Shown: positions 52,630 through 61,856 of the stretch, in pieces
Position numbering within the stretch: position 1 is the first letter of the stretch
How the letters are laid out: the number at the start of each line of letters is the position of its first letter
Origin: Ruminococcaceae bacterium YRB3002
Lineage (GTDB): Bacteria > Bacillota > Clostridia > Saccharofermentanales > Saccharofermentanaceae
Direction: 5' to 3'
NCBI GenBank assembly: GCA_900099715.1
Contig: FMTG01000004.1
Location: 124,001 to 188,000 of the forward strand
DNA: 64,000 nt
The notes under the pieces: model-generated
The model's database searches: none
Told to the model about the DNA's origin: nothing
The model's input: only the letters and a program-made list of their open reading frames with translations
Made by a program: the position numbers and the translations under genes

Positions 52630-53073
52630 ATGAAGATATCCACTAAAGGAAGATATGCATTAAGGCTGCTTGTCGAACTGGCATGTCATGACCCGGAAGA
52701 GTATGTGGCGCTTAAGGATATTGCCGAATCACAGAACATCTCCAAGAAGTATCTTGAACAGATAGTCCCCCTTCTCACCAGAGGCAGACTCCTTGCCACC
52801 AACAGAGGATATCAGGGCGGTTACCGTCTTGCCCGCGATCCTTCCACTATATCCTGCTGGGAAGTATTGCATCTTACCGAAGGAGATATGGCTCCCGTGT
52901 CATGTCTTGAGAACGGAATCGAGAATAATGACTGCCCAAGAAGATCGGAATGCCTGACACTACCCGTATGGAATGGTCTTTACAAAGTGATCCGCGAATA
53001 TCTTGAAGGTATCTCGATAGAGGACATCGCCACCAACGCCAACGGAACCGGAGGCGATGATTACATTATCTGA
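52630..53073 (+). CDS. Rrf2 family transcriptional regulator (IscR/CymR-like)
   Basis: A 147-residue Rrf2 regulator. The N-terminal winged helix contains MKISTKGRYALRLLVELA and ISKKYLEQIVPLL. The RNRGYQGGYRLAR-like wing follows (here TNRGYQGGYRLARDP). Three cysteines (SCLENG, NDCPRR, SECLTL, near residues 97-113) are placed as in IscR proteins that hold an Fe-S cluster, whereas Bacillus CymR usually lacks them. Its own promoter and the cysK promoter share a palindrome-like site, so it probably controls itself and cysteine synthesis, which is inference. A GGAGG site lies before the ATG. It converges on the sugar transferase gene. Confidence 0.88.
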   Translation: MKISTKGRYALRLLVELACHDPEEYVALKDIAESQNISKKYLEQIVPLLTRGRLLATNRGYQGGYRLARDPSTISCWEVLHLTEGDMAPVSCLENGIENNDCPRRSECLTLPVWNGLYKVIREYLEGISIEDIATNANGTGGDDYII

Positions 53074-53082
53074 TCCTTCATT

Positions 53083-54480
53083 TTACTTGCTGCCTTTACC
53101 GCTGATAACCGCAGCAAAAGTCTTGAGTATGATCTCCACATCAAGACCCAGGCTGTAGTTCGTGATGTACTGTGTATCCAGTGCAACTACCTGCTCAAAG
53201 TCTGTGATATCCGAGCGTCCTGATATCTGCCATAATCCCGTAAGACCCGGTTTCATAGCGAGTCTGCTCATGTGATGGGGCTTATATCTCTCGAACTCGT
53301 CAAGCGTAGGCGGTCTCGTTCCGACAAGGCTCATATCACCCTTAAGGATATTGATAAACTGGGGAAGCTCATCTATAGAAGATCTCCTCAGGAACTTCCC
53401 TATCGGAATGATCCTCGGGTCGTTCCCGAGTTTGAACATCTGACCCTTGATCTCATTATCTTTCAGAAGTTCCTTTTTGTGAGCCTCCGCATCGGGGTAC
53501 ATAGTCCTGAACTTGTACATCTTAAAATGCCTTCCGTTAAGTCCTACTCTCACCTGCGAGAATATTACAGGACCGGGACTCTGTATGAATATTACCGGCG
53601 CGAAAATAACAAAACTCACAGCAAGCACGACCAGTCCGACAAGTGATATTCCGATGTCGAATACTCTCTTCACAAGTTTCTGTCCCGTTGTAATCGGAGA
53701 GATAGTTGTGGTGATACAGGTGCTCGTTCCGATCTTGTCTATCCTGACATTCGGCACCTCGTGAACGAATACTTCAGTCATAATGTGAACGATTACACCC
53801 ATGGACAGGAACCAGTTGATAAGTTTTCCTACGTCCCTTGCCTTGGAACCGATATATACCTCATCAACGATATGAGTCCTCAGGAAATCCTGCATCTCCT
53901 GTCTGTACATCACCTTGATGCCTTCGATGGGAGTCATCCTCTTCTCCTGATCCAGCAGCATGAATCTGTCGACTTCAATACTCCCGTTGCTCTTCATCAT
54001 GATCTGGTTCAGAGTGTTTACCGCATTGTCACGGTAGCAGACTATTATCACGTGAGTCTTGTTTACGGCTTTCTTAAACCTTCCATAGATTATGATCTTG
54101 ATGAGCAGTCTCAAAAGATACGAGAATATCAGATTGAACAGGAAAAGAAGTCCGATAAAGAGACGTGATACCTCGTCTGTCTCCTTCATTATAAAAAGTA
54201 TCACCAGGAGTACGGCAAGCATCTCTATATCAACAAGCAGAACATTGCTGAACTCCTTAAGATAGCCGCGTTTCAGTATCCCGCTGTGGATCGGCTGCGC
54301 CAGAATGATAAAGAGATATGAGAAGAACAGGATTATATTGATCTGTCTGTAATTGGCAACCTCTGAATTCTCGAGCACGAACCTCAGATAATAGGCAATA
54401 AGGAACGATACCTCCAGCGCAAACATGTCGGAGATTATGAATTCAATGTGCTTAGCTCTTGAACTTATATTGCCTTCCAT
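53083..54480 (-). CDS. Initiating sugar transferase (polyprenyl-phosphate type, WcaJ-like)
   Basis: A 465-residue exopolysaccharide phosphotransferase. Four N-terminal helices are followed by a CoA-binding-like/Rossmann region (about 140-240), then one hydrophobic hairpin segment (about 280-305) and the catalytic bacterial sugar transferase domain. Catalytic motifs are MYKFRTMYPDAE, SIDELPQFINILKGDMSLVG and TRPP, KPGLTGLWQISGRS. It attaches the first sugar-phosphate to undecaprenyl phosphate in capsule or exopolysaccharide synthesis. No further assembly genes for that polymer are nearby. It is transcribed singly. Confidence 0.93.
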   Translation of the reverse strand: MEGNISSRAKHIEFIISDMFALEVSFLIAYYLRFVLENSEVANYRQINIILFFSYLFIILAQPIHSGILKRGYLKEFSNVLLVDIEMLAVLLVILFIMKETDEVSRLFIGLLFLFNLIFSYLLRLLIKIIIYGRFKKAVNKTHVIIVCYRDNAVNTLNQIMMKSNGSIEVDRFMLLDQEKRMTPIEGIKVMYRQEMQDFLRTHIVDEVYIGSKARDVGKLINWFLSMGVIVHIMTEVFVHEVPNVRIDKIGTSTCITTTISPITTGQKLVKRVFDIGISLVGLVVLAVSFVIFAPVIFIQSPGPVIFSQVRVGLNGRHFKMYKFRTMYPDAEAHKKELLKDNEIKGQMFKLGNDPRIIPIGKFLRRSSIDELPQFINILKGDMSLVGTRPPTLDEFERYKPHHMSRLAMKPGLTGLWQISGRSDITDFEQVVALDTQYITNYSLGLDVEIILKTFAAVISGKGSK

Positions 54481-54561
54481 ACATTATCCCTACTGTATCG
54501 TCACGTGAATATTAGCATTTTAGGCATTATGGTGCGATATGAATACTTGCACATAAAAATA

Positions 54562-54596
54562 CTGCCGTCCTGACATTTATCATGTCAAAACGGCAA
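54562..54596 (-). terminator. Probable intrinsic terminator of cysK
   Basis: On the minus strand TTGCCGT and ACGGCAG pair, with an inner TGACA/TGTCA stem and a small internal loop. It is followed by TATTTTTATG, about 35 bases after the cysK stop codon. Confidence 0.78.
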
Positions 54597-54630
54597 TACG
54601 TGTATTTATGAGGTATTCGGTCGTTATTTA

Positions 54631-55563
54631 TCAGTTATCGCTGAACAGTGCAGTTGAGAGATATCTGTCTCCTGTATCAGGAAGCAGCACAACTATATTC
54701 TTGCCTTCAAATTCAGGTCTCTTAGCCAGTTCCTTGGCAGCCCAAAGTGCGGCACCTGAAGAGATTCCGACAAGGACACCCTCCTGCTTTGCAAAACTCC
54801 TTCCCGTCGCGAAAGCATCTTCATTCTCTACCGGGATGACCTCGTCATAAACTTCTGTGTTAAGTGTCTCAGGTACAAATCCTGCACCAATGCCCTGGAT
54901 CTTATGAGGTCCTGCAACACCCTTGGAGAGTACTGGAGAAGTAGCAGGCTCAACTGCAAATACCTTAACGTCAGGGTTCTGCTCCTTAAGATACTCACCT
55001 GTACCGGTTACAGTACCGCCGGTTCCGACACCTGCAATAAAAGCATCTACCTTGCCATCCAGATCCTTCCAGATCTCAGGACCGGTCGTGGCTTTATGGA
55101 TCGCGGGATTAGCCTGGTTTGTGAACTGGCTGGGGATAAAGCTTCCCGGTGTCTGGGCTGCGATCTCCTCTGCCTTGGCGATGGCGCCCTTCATTCCCTT
55201 GCTTCCGTCAGTAAGAACAAGTTCTGCGCCGTAAGCCTTGAGAAGGTTTCTTCTCTCAACGCTCATTGTCTCAGGCATCGTAAGGATGATCCTGTATCCC
55301 CTTGCAGCTGCCACTGAAGCAAGTCCGATTCCCGTATTGCCGCTGGTGGGCTCGATGATAACGGAATCCTTTGTAAGAAGACCCTTGGCCTCAGCGTCGT
55401 CGATCATCGCCTTGGCGATCCTGTCCTTTACGCTTCCTGCAGGATTAAAGTATTCCAGTTTTGCATAAATGTTTGCCTTCAGGTCATTAGCCTTGATGAA
55501 GTTGTTGACCTTAAGCAGCGGTGTGCCTCCGACCAGTTCTGTGATTGTGTTGTAAACAGCCAT
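54631..55563 (-). CDS. cysK: Cysteine synthase A (O-acetylserine sulfhydrylase)
   Basis: A 310-residue PLP-dependent enzyme that makes cysteine from O-acetylserine and sulfide. The PLP lysine is in [15 protein letters not shown] near residue 45, the substrate loop is [13 protein letters not shown] near residue 70, the phosphate loop is [16 protein letters not shown] near residue 177, and the C-terminal serine in [14 protein letters not shown] contacts the PLP ring nitrogen. An AGGAGG site precedes the ATG. A strong promoter and a putative operator precede the gene, and a terminator follows, so it is a single-gene unit. Confidence 0.96.
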   Translation of the reverse strand: MAVYNTITELVGGTPLLKVNNFIKANDLKANIYAKLEYFNPAGSVKDRIAKAMIDDAEAKGLLTKDSVIIEPTSGNTGIGLASVAAARGYRIILTMPETMSVERRNLLKAYGAELVLTDGSKGMKGAIAKAEEIAAQTPGSFIPSQFTNQANPAIHKATTGPEIWKDLDGKVDAFIAGVGTGGTVTGTGEYLKEQNPDVKVFAVEPATSPVLSKGVAGPHKIQGIGAGFVPETLNTEVYDEVIPVENEDAFATGRSFAKQEGVLVGISSGAALWAAKELAKRPEFEGKNIVVLLPDTGDRYLSTALFSDN

Positions 55564-55606
55564 ATTGTACCTCCTGTTATATTAGTCTTGGTGAAGCTGT
55601 GACATC

Positions 55607-55656
55607 ACCTACCATTTCTATAGGTTTTATTCTAACACGTTATCGCTGTTTGTCAA
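55607..55656 (-). promoter_or_regulatory. cysK promoter with putative Rrf2 operator
   Basis: On the minus strand TTGACA (55651-55656) and TAGAAT (55629-55634) are spaced by 16 bases. The site ACCTACCATTTCTATAGGT (55607-55625), an imperfect palindrome, covers the expected transcription start. It matches the element in the rrf2 promoter in its first seven bases and in the following TTT and TAG. Confidence 0.7.
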
Positions 55657-55671
55657 CAACAAATCTTACGG

Positions 55672-55708
55672 GCATAAAATTATCCCCCGGCCAGCATGAC
55701 CGGGGGAT
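55672..55708 (-). terminator. Intrinsic terminator of the pncB-cyclophilin unit
   Basis: A 9-bp stem (ATCCCCCGG with CCGGGGGAT) and 9-base loop lies 25 bases after the cyclophilin stop codon and runs into AATTTTATG on the minus strand. Confidence 0.85.
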
Positions 55709-55732
55709 CGTAATACCAGTCAGATAAACTGT

Positions 55733-56218
55733 TTACAGCTGAACAGTCACTACCTCGATAACCTGCGGTTCCAGAGGCTTATCCATATAATCAGTTCTCA
55801 CGTTTGCGATCCTGTCAACAACATCCATACCTTCGAACACCTTGCCGAATGCAGCATACTGTCCGTCAAGATGGGGGCTTGTCTCATGCATGATGAAGAA
55901 CTGTGATCCGGCAGAGTTGGGATCCATTGCTCTGGCCATTGAGAGAACACCTCTCTCATGCTTCAGGGGATTGTTTACGCCATTAGCCGCAAACTCGCCC
56001 TTGATCGTATATCCGGGGCCGCCCATTCCTGTACCTTCCGGGCATCCGCCCTGGATCATGAATCCGGGGATAACCCTGTGGAATATCAGACCGTTATAGA
56101 AGCCTTTGCCTGCAAGCTTAATAAAGTTGTCAACCGAGATGGGAGCGATATCCGGATACAGCTCCGCCTTGATAACTCCGCCGTCCTTCATCTCTATCGT
56201 TACTATAGGGTTTGCCAT
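55733..56218 (-). CDS. Cyclophilin-type peptidyl-prolyl cis-trans isomerase
   Basis: A 161-residue cyclophilin. The active-site segment is [19 protein letters not shown] (catalytic Arg near residue 48), then [20 protein letters not shown] and [15 protein letters not shown], all typical. There is no signal peptide, so it works in the cytoplasm as a folding aid. Its ATG overlaps the pncB stop codon by one base (TAATG) and the AAGGAG site sits inside pncB. The unit ends at a strong terminator. Confidence 0.95.
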   Translation of the reverse strand: MANPIVTIEMKDGGVIKAELYPDIAPISVDNFIKLAGKGFYNGLIFHRVIPGFMIQGGCPEGTGMGGPGYTIKGEFAANGVNNPLKHERGVLSMARAMDPNSAGSQFFIMHETSPHLDGQYAAFGKVFEGMDVVDRIANVRTDYMDKPLEPQVIEVVTVQL

Positions 56219-57693
56219 TATTTCTTATCTCCTTTACGTGAATGTCTGAACTGATGCAGTATGTCATCTTTGATCTGCCAGAGCTTGGGTGACAGGTCAA
56301 CATAGTAGTTATGAGGGTTCTCGAATCTCTTAACGGAATCCCAGAGAGTATCGATCTCTTTCGTGCAGTAGTTGCGCAGCTCTGTCATTGTAGGCTTCTC
56401 ATATACGAGCTTGCCTCCGTCGAAGATCTTAACCAGAAGTTTCCTTGTTGTATAGTTCTCAAGAACCTTTGCCTTCCATGTCTCAATAGGATCGAAGATC
56501 TCATAAGGCTCGCCGTCAGGGATCTCCTCACCCTCAACAAACAGAACATCGGCCATAGCCTTGCCTGTAGCCTTGTCATAGAATCTTACGATCTCCTTGT
56601 TGCAGGGTGTTGTTACCTTGCCGGCGTTCTCGGAGATCTTCATCTTGGGGATCACATTGCCGTTCTCATCCTCAACTGCGCAGATCTTATAAACGCCTCC
56701 GAATACAGGCTCAGCCTTGGAAGTGATAAGTCTCTCGCCCACACCGAAAGAATCAATGCATGCACCCTGACTGATAAGGTCTCTGATAAGATACTCATCG
56801 AGTGCGTTGGAAACTGTGATCTTACAATCTGTAAGTCCTGCTTCATCGAGCATCTTACGTGCCTTCTGTGTCATGTATGTAAGGTCGCCAGAATCGATAC
56901 GGATTCCAAGAAGGCGCTTGCCCATCGGCTCAAGTACTTCCTTGGCACATCTGATGGCATTGGGGATACCGCTCTTCAGAACATCGTATGTATCAACCAG
57001 GAGAAGTGTCTTGTCGGGATATGATTCCGCATATGCCTTGAAAGCCTCGAACTCATCGTCGTAGAGCATAACCCAGCTGTGAGCCATAGTACCTGACAAC
57101 GGAATATCGAACTGCTGACCGCAGATCGTACATGATGTTCCTGCAACACCAGCGATGTATGCAGCTCTGGCACCAAGTACTGAAGCATCAAAGCCCTGCG
57201 CACGTCTCGCACCGAACTCCATGATGGGACGTCCCTCGGCAGCCCTTACGATACGTGCCGTCTTGGTGGCGATAAGGCTCTGGTGGTTGATCGTACAGAG
57301 AAGCGCCGTCTCAAGAAGCTGTGCCTGGATAACAGGTCCTCTTACCTTGACCAGAGGCTCCCTCGGGAATACGACAGTTCCTTCCGGGATAGCCCATACA
57401 TCACATGTGAATTCGAAATTCCTCAGATAGTCGATAAACTTCTCATCGAATCCGTAATTAGCCAGGAACACAAGATCCTCTTCCGTGAATCTCAGATTAT
57501 TGAGATAATCGATAACCTGCTCCAGACCTGCTATTATGGCATATCCGCCATCCTCGGGGACATTCCTGAAGAACATATCGAAATAAACGATCTTGTCCTT
57601 GTTGCCGCCGTCAAGATATCCCTTGCCCATGGTGAGCTCGTAGAAATCGGTCAGGAGGCTCATGTTCGTTCTGTCATTCCACATACCGGTCAT
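56218..57693 (-). CDS. pncB: Nicotinate phosphoribosyltransferase
   Basis: A 491-residue enzyme that joins nicotinate and phosphoribosyl pyrophosphate in NAD salvage. The N-terminus [16 protein letters not shown] is typical, as are [29 protein letters not shown]-type residues (short pieces at about 150-180), [18 protein letters not shown] near residue 205 and IRIDSGDL near residue 265. The His that is phosphorylated in the family is expected in AHSW. The gene is the first of a two-gene unit with the cyclophilin. AGAGG lies before the ATG. Confidence 0.95.
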   Translation of the reverse strand: MTGMWNDRTNMSLLTDFYELTMGKGYLDGGNKDKIVYFDMFFRNVPEDGGYAIIAGLEQVIDYLNNLRFTEEDLVFLANYGFDEKFIDYLRNFEFTCDVWAIPEGTVVFPREPLVKVRGPVIQAQLLETALLCTINHQSLIATKTARIVRAAEGRPIMEFGARRAQGFDASVLGARAAYIAGVAGTSCTICGQQFDIPLSGTMAHSWVMLYDDEFEAFKAYAESYPDKTLLLVDTYDVLKSGIPNAIRCAKEVLEPMGKRLLGIRIDSGDLTYMTQKARKMLDEAGLTDCKITVSNALDEYLIRDLISQGACIDSFGVGERLITSKAEPVFGGVYKICAVEDENGNVIPKMKISENAGKVTTPCNKEIVRFYDKATGKAMADVLFVEGEEIPDGEPYEIFDPIETWKAKVLENYTTRKLLVKIFDGGKLVYEKPTMTELRNYCTKEIDTLWDSVKRFENPHNYYVDLSPKLWQIKDDILHQFRHSRKGDKK

Positions 57694-57712
57694 TTTGTTT
57701 ACCTCTTTTCTT

Positions 57713-57756
57713 TATAAAAAATGCTCCGGAGGGCCTGTAAGGGAGACCCCCGGAGC
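57713..57756 (-). terminator. Intrinsic terminator of the nfeD-SPFH unit
   Basis: On the minus strand GCTCCGG pairs with CCGGAGC, with further pairing of GGGTCTCCC-like bases within the loop, and the stem is followed by ATTTTTTAT. It lies 17 bases after the SPFH gene. Confidence 0.86.
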
Positions 57757-57772
57757 GGTAATGCCTAAACTG

Positions 57773-58714
57773 TTACTCTTTGTCCTTCACTATTTCTTTG
57801 ATAGATGTGGCAAGTGATGCCATACCTTGGAGATCCGAAGGAATAATGATCTTTGTTGACTTGCCGTCACCGATCTTCTCGAGGGCTTCAAGTCCTTTGA
57901 TGGCGATAAGGCCGTCATCCGCACCTACATCCTTGATCATCTGGAGACCCTTTGCAGTCGCTTCCTGAACTGCGAGGATAGCCTGTGCCTGACCTTCAGC
58001 TTCCTTGATGGCAGCCTGCTTCTTAGCCTCAGCTCTCAGGATAGCCGCTTCCTTCTCACCTTCCGCAACTCTGATGGCAGATTCCTTCTGACCTTCTGCG
58101 ATGAGGATCTGCTCTCTCTTCTCACGCTCAGCCTTCATCTGCTTCTCCATCGCATTCTGGATCTCGCGGGGAGGGATGATGTTCTTCAGCTCAACACGGT
58201 TGACCTTGATACCCCATGGGTCTGTTGCCTCATCAAGGATCTCTCTCATTTTCGTATTGATGATGTCACGGCTTGTGAGAGTCTGGTCGAGTTCCAGGTC
58301 ACCGATGATATTACGGAGCGTTGTTGCCGACAGGTTCTCGATAGCCATGATAGGACGCTCGATACCGTATGCATAGAGCTTGGGATCCACGATCTGATAG
58401 AACAGGACCGTGTCGATCTGCATGGTAACGTTATCCTTTGTGATAACGGCCTGGGGAGCGAAGTCTGCAACCTTCTCCTTCAGTGATATCTTCTTGGCGA
58501 CCTTGTCGATAACAGGCCACTTAAAGTGAATTCCCGTGTTCCATGTTGCTCTGTATCCGCCGAACCTCTCGACGATAAAAGTTGTTGCCTGCGGAACGAT
58601 CTTGATGCAGCTGATCGCAAGAACAAGAACGATTACCGCAATGATGATGAGCGCAACGATACCTCCACCCAAAGCTACTGTCGATGCGCGTGCTGCTGCA
58701 AATGCTGATAACAT
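57773..58714 (-). CDS. SPFH/Band 7 (stomatin/QmcA-like) membrane protein
   Basis: A 313-residue SPFH protein. A single N-terminal membrane helix (residues about 15-38) is followed by the Band 7 domain (KIVPQATTFIVERFGGY to about residue 180) and a long coiled coil rich in Glu, Ala and Lys (about 190-260), ending near IIIPSDLQG. The proteins form large ring-like assemblies in the membrane and affect proteolysis and lipid order. The paired NfeD gene lies 15 bases upstream, the usual partner. An AGGAGG site precedes the ATG. Confidence 0.94.
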   Translation of the reverse strand: MLSAFAAARASTVALGGGIVALIIIAVIVLVLAISCIKIVPQATTFIVERFGGYRATWNTGIHFKWPVIDKVAKKISLKEKVADFAPQAVITKDNVTMQIDTVLFYQIVDPKLYAYGIERPIMAIENLSATTLRNIIGDLELDQTLTSRDIINTKMREILDEATDPWGIKVNRVELKNIIPPREIQNAMEKQMKAEREKREQILIAEGQKESAIRVAEGEKEAAILRAEAKKQAAIKEAEGQAQAILAVQEATAKGLQMIKDVGADDGLIAIKGLEALEKIGDGKSTKIIIPSDLQGMASLATSIKEIVKDKE

Positions 58715-58729
58715 AATACTAACCTCCTG

Positions 58730-59173
58730 TTATTCTTTGATTTCTTCTACTACGAGCTTTACGCCCTCAAGTCCCAGGACCATGATCCTGGCACCTTCGT
58801 TGATATTGGAGTCCGCCTTGGCGCTCCATACCTGTCCTATTACCTTTACCTGTCCTTTGCCCTCGATCGGATCGATAGCCTTGATGACTATGCCTTCCTG
58901 ACCTATCGTACGGTCTGCATTGGTAGGCTCTGTGCCTCTTCCCTTCCTGTCGATGGCAGGTCTGATCCATATGAAGCAAACGATAAAACTGATAATGGAC
59001 ACGATGATCATCGTTATGATCTGCGCAACAACAGGTGCACCGCAGAAATCCATGATCATAGCCACCCCTGATCCGATAGCAAACCACACTGTCGTAAGAC
59101 CGAGTGTCATTGCTTCTATTATCGCGAAAATAATAAGAAGTATCAGCCAGAGGACCCACATAGGAATACTCAT
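58730..59173 (-). CDS. NfeD family membrane protein
   Basis: A 147-residue short NfeD protein. Three or so membrane helices (about residues 4-70) are followed by the OB-fold domain with GQEGIVIKAIDPIEGKGQV and VWSAKADSNINEGARIMVL, typical of the family. NfeD proteins pair with SPFH proteins, as here. I start at the ATG at 59173 with AGGAGG eight bases upstream; an in-frame TTG at 59179 is less likely. The gene has its own promoter in the gap after truA. Confidence 0.92.
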   Translation of the reverse strand: MSIPMWVLWLILLIIFAIIEAMTLGLTTVWFAIGSGVAMIMDFCGAPVVAQIITMIIVSIISFIVCFIWIRPAIDRKGRGTEPTNADRTIGQEGIVIKAIDPIEGKGQVKVIGQVWSAKADSNINEGARIMVLGLEGVKLVVEEIKE

Positions 59174-59232
59174 ACCCAAATCCTCCTTTATATAAAAATA
59201 GATGCCCTATCCCTTACTCCGGCACCGATAAA

Positions 59233-59262
59233 ATTATACTACAAGGATATTACCGTTTTCAA
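59233..59262 (-). promoter_or_regulatory. Promoter of the nfeD-SPFH unit
   Basis: On the minus strand TTGAAA (59257-59262) and TATAAT (59233-59238) are spaced by 18 bases. The -35 element overlaps the truA stop codon. Confidence 0.8.
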
Positions 59263-60011
59263 TAAAAATCGGTGTACACGCGTTCCAGCATAAGCCCTTC
59301 AGGAGGAAGTGTCTTGCCGGCTTTCGACCTGTCACAGGAAGCGATTATCCCGGGGATCTCACCGGCTGTTATCTTACCTGTTCCGACGTAATAAAGCGTG
59401 CCGGCGATTATGCGCACCATGTTGTAAAGAAACGCCTCTCCTGTCACCCTTATCTCTATTATCCCCGGCTTATCTTCGGGCGCATCCACCGTAACTTTGC
59501 TGATACGCCTTACTGTCGTCTCCTGGCTTCCGCCTGCCGCACAGAACGCAGCGAAATCATGCTCTCCCTCAAAATGCATTGCCGCCTTCTTCATCTCCTC
59601 AATGTCACAGGGATATGAAGAATAATATGAGTATCGTGCCCACAGGGGACTTCTGACAGGAGAACTGTATATCCTGTAGCAGTATGTCTTTCCCCTGCAG
59701 GAGAATCTGGCCGAGAAACTGTCATCCACATACATTGCCTTACGGACTGCTATATCATTCGGGAGCAACGCATTAAGCGCCAGCGGGATCTTCCCCTCGG
59801 GAATATCAAACGGGGCATCGTAGGAACTCATGTGTTCCGCCGCATGCACGCCGGAATCAGTCCTGGAACACCCCGTTATCTTTATCTCTGTCTTATACAG
59901 TTCACCCAGAGCCTTCTCGAGAACTCCCTGCACTGATCTGCCGTTGTTCTGTATCTGAAATCCGACAAAATCCGTACCGTCAAATTCTACGAAGACAAGG
60001 ACCCTGCTCAT
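59259..60011 (-). CDS. truA: tRNA pseudouridine(38-40) synthase
   Basis: A 250-residue TruA. It isomerises uridines 38-40 in the tRNA anticodon arm. The catalytic Asp lies in TGCSRTDSGVHAAEH near residue 52, preceded by VEFDGTDFVGFQIQNNGRSV, and later SARFSCRGKTYCYRIY and FLYNMVRIIAGTL follow. The ATG overlaps the stop codon of the ROK gene by one base (TAATG), with no separate ribosome binding site, so it depends on coupling. It is usually near rplQ and ecfA/T, as here. Confidence 0.96.
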   Translation of the reverse strand: MSRVLVFVEFDGTDFVGFQIQNNGRSVQGVLEKALGELYKTEIKITGCSRTDSGVHAAEHMSSYDAPFDIPEGKIPLALNALLPNDIAVRKAMYVDDSFSARFSCRGKTYCYRIYSSPVRSPLWARYSYYSSYPCDIEEMKKAAMHFEGEHDFAAFCAAGGSQETTVRRISKVTVDAPEDKPGIIEIRVTGEAFLYNMVRIIAGTLYYVGTGKITAGEIPGIIASCDRSKAGKTLPPEGLMLERVYTDFY

Positions 60012-60988
60012 TACTTGCCGTTCTTGCCGTCAAGAACACAGGTCATGCCCATCATGGCAGCACCTACGATACCTGCATCATTACCCATCTGGGCAAGTCT
60101 GATCTCGGTCTGCTTAACGCCGGGACCAAAGTAAGGACGTGACATTGTCTTCTCCCTCATAGGGATAAGGAGAGGATCGCCCTCGTTACATACACCGCCG
60201 CCTACTACGAGGACTTCGGGCATGAATGTGTTAATGGCATTTGCGAGACCGTCAGCCAGATAGTCTGTATATCTGTCGATAACCTCTTCGGCTACCTTAT
60301 CGCCCTCTCTCATTGCATTGAAGGCAATCTTTGCATTGGCATGACCTGTCTCTTCAAGAAGCCTGTTCATCACGGAATCGGGATTGGCATTGGCGGCCTC
60401 CTGTGTCATCCTGGCAAGGGCAGAAGCGGAAGCATACTGCTCAAAACAGCCCTTACGGCCGCATCCGCATTTGATACCTCCTGATACGAGAACAGTATGA
60501 CCGAATTCGGAACCTGCCTGATTGAATCCGGAGTAGATACGTCCGTTGATGATAACGCCGGCGCCTACACCTGTTCCCAATGTAATCGTGACCGAGTCTT
60601 TTGTTCCCTTTGCCGCGCCTGCAACTGCCTCAGCCATTGCAGCACAATTGGCATCGTTATCTATGAATACCGGCAGATCTACAACCTCCCTTATGAGTTT
60701 CCTCATCGGAGCGTTGTTGAACGGCAGATTGCTGGAATAGACAAGGAGTCCTTCGTTATTGTCAGGTGTTCCGGGAGAACCGATACCGATAGCCTCGATA
60801 TCCGATACTTCCATTCCCGCATCCTTGATGACGTCAGCAGCAAGCTGACCCATGTCATGGATGATCTCCTCCATTGTTCTCTCAGCGTGTGTCTTGATGG
60901 AGAGTTTATTGATGAGCTTACCTTCGCCGTCAACTACTCCGGCCTTGATGTTAGTGCCTCCAAGGTCAATTCCGACATAATATGCCAT
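60011..60988 (-). CDS. ROK family glucokinase-like protein
   Basis: A 325-residue ROK kinase. The N-terminal phosphate loop is YVGIDLGGTNIKAGVVD, the ATP/sugar region includes FIDNDANCAAMAEA and TLGTGVGAGVIING, and the zinc site is CGCGRKGCFEQYAS. The catalytic Asp is in the IDNDAN segment. It most likely phosphorylates glucose or a similar sugar. Its promoter overlaps the end of ecfT, and the stop codon overlaps truA. It lies between the ECF transporter genes and truA, not a usual partner. Confidence 0.92.
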   Translation of the reverse strand: MAYYVGIDLGGTNIKAGVVDGEGKLINKLSIKTHAERTMEEIIHDMGQLAADVIKDAGMEVSDIEAIGIGSPGTPDNNEGLLVYSSNLPFNNAPMRKLIREVVDLPVFIDNDANCAAMAEAVAGAAKGTKDSVTITLGTGVGAGVIINGRIYSGFNQAGSEFGHTVLVSGGIKCGCGRKGCFEQYASASALARMTQEAANANPDSVMNRLLEETGHANAKIAFNAMREGDKVAEEVIDRYTDYLADGLANAINTFMPEVLVVGGGVCNEGDPLLIPMREKTMSRPYFGPGVKQTEIRLAQMGNDAGIVGAAMMGMTCVLDGKNGK

Positions 60989-61027
60989 AGTGATCCGCCC
61001 TTTCGATATGTTGTTGTGAGTAAATAA

Positions 61028-61055
61028 ATTGTATCATATCCGCCATTTATCTCAA
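61028..61055 (-). promoter_or_regulatory. Putative promoter of the ROK-truA unit
   Basis: On the minus strand TTGAGA (61050-61055) and TACAAT (61028-61033) are spaced by 16 bases. The -35 element lies in the final codons of ecfT. Confidence 0.6.
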
Positions 61056-61856
61056 TATATATTCAAGCACCACCGGAATTACCGCAACGGCAGTGAATAT
61101 TACCCCTACCGCTATATCACGTCCTGTTATGCGGAGCGGGTTGAGCTTTGTCCTTCCGGTACCGCCGCGGTAGCATCTGGCATCCATGGCGATGGCCAGC
61201 TCTTCCGCACGTTTGAAGCTGGAAACAAACAGAGGGATAAGCACCGTTATATAGCCCTTGACCCTTCTTATAACTGAACCGGTGTCATAGTCTGCGCCGC
61301 GGCTTACCTGCGCGTTCATTATCTTATTCGTCTCAGATATGAGAGTCGGTATGAATCTCAGCGCGATAGACATCATCATTGCCATCTCGTGAACGGGTAT
61401 CTTTATCAGTTTGAGTGGAGAACAGAGGCTCTCCAGTGCATCTGAGATCTTGAGCGGAGTCGTCGTCAGTGTCAGAAGTATACTGGTGGATATTATCAGA
61501 AACAGGAGCCTGCAGGCCATAAGAGCGGCGCGGCTCACACCGTAATCGGTTATCCTTATAAACTTCCATTCCCACAATACATTGCCTGTGGTGAGAGTAA
61601 ACACATTGAGCAGGAAGATGAATATGATCAACGGCAGCACGGGAACGACAGTCGTCCTGATCACCTTCAGCGGTATCTTCGCAACAATGATCTGCACCAC
61701 AGTAACTATGCCGAACAAGGCAAGCGACGGGCCCGTCTTTATCATGAATATGGCGATCAGAAATACCATATAGAGTATTATCTTCACCCTTGGATCTGTC
61801 CTGTGCAATACCGATCCGGTATCGTAGAATCTTCCGAGACTGATGTTATTCAGCAT
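61047..61856 (-). CDS. ecfT: Energy-coupling factor transporter transmembrane protein EcfT
   Basis: A 269-residue EcfT. Four to five membrane helices are visible. The coupling helices that contact the ATPases contain the two A-R-G-like motifs: SRGADYDTGSV near residue 193 and ARCYRGGTGRTKLNPL near residue 235. It carries the vitamin-binding S component and couples it to ATP hydrolysis. Its ATG overlaps the end of the fused ATPase gene by 11 bases, with GGGAGG just upstream. No S-component gene is in the window. Confidence 0.94.
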   Translation of the reverse strand: MLNNISLGRFYDTGSVLHRTDPRVKIILYMVFLIAIFMIKTGPSLALFGIVTVVQIIVAKIPLKVIRTTVVPVLPLIIFIFLLNVFTLTTGNVLWEWKFIRITDYGVSRAALMACRLLFLIISTSILLTLTTTPLKISDALESLCSPLKLIKIPVHEMAMMMSIALRFIPTLISETNKIMNAQVSRGADYDTGSVIRRVKGYITVLIPLFVSSFKRAEELAIAMDARCYRGGTGRTKLNPLRITGRDIAVGVIFTAVAVIPVVLEYILR

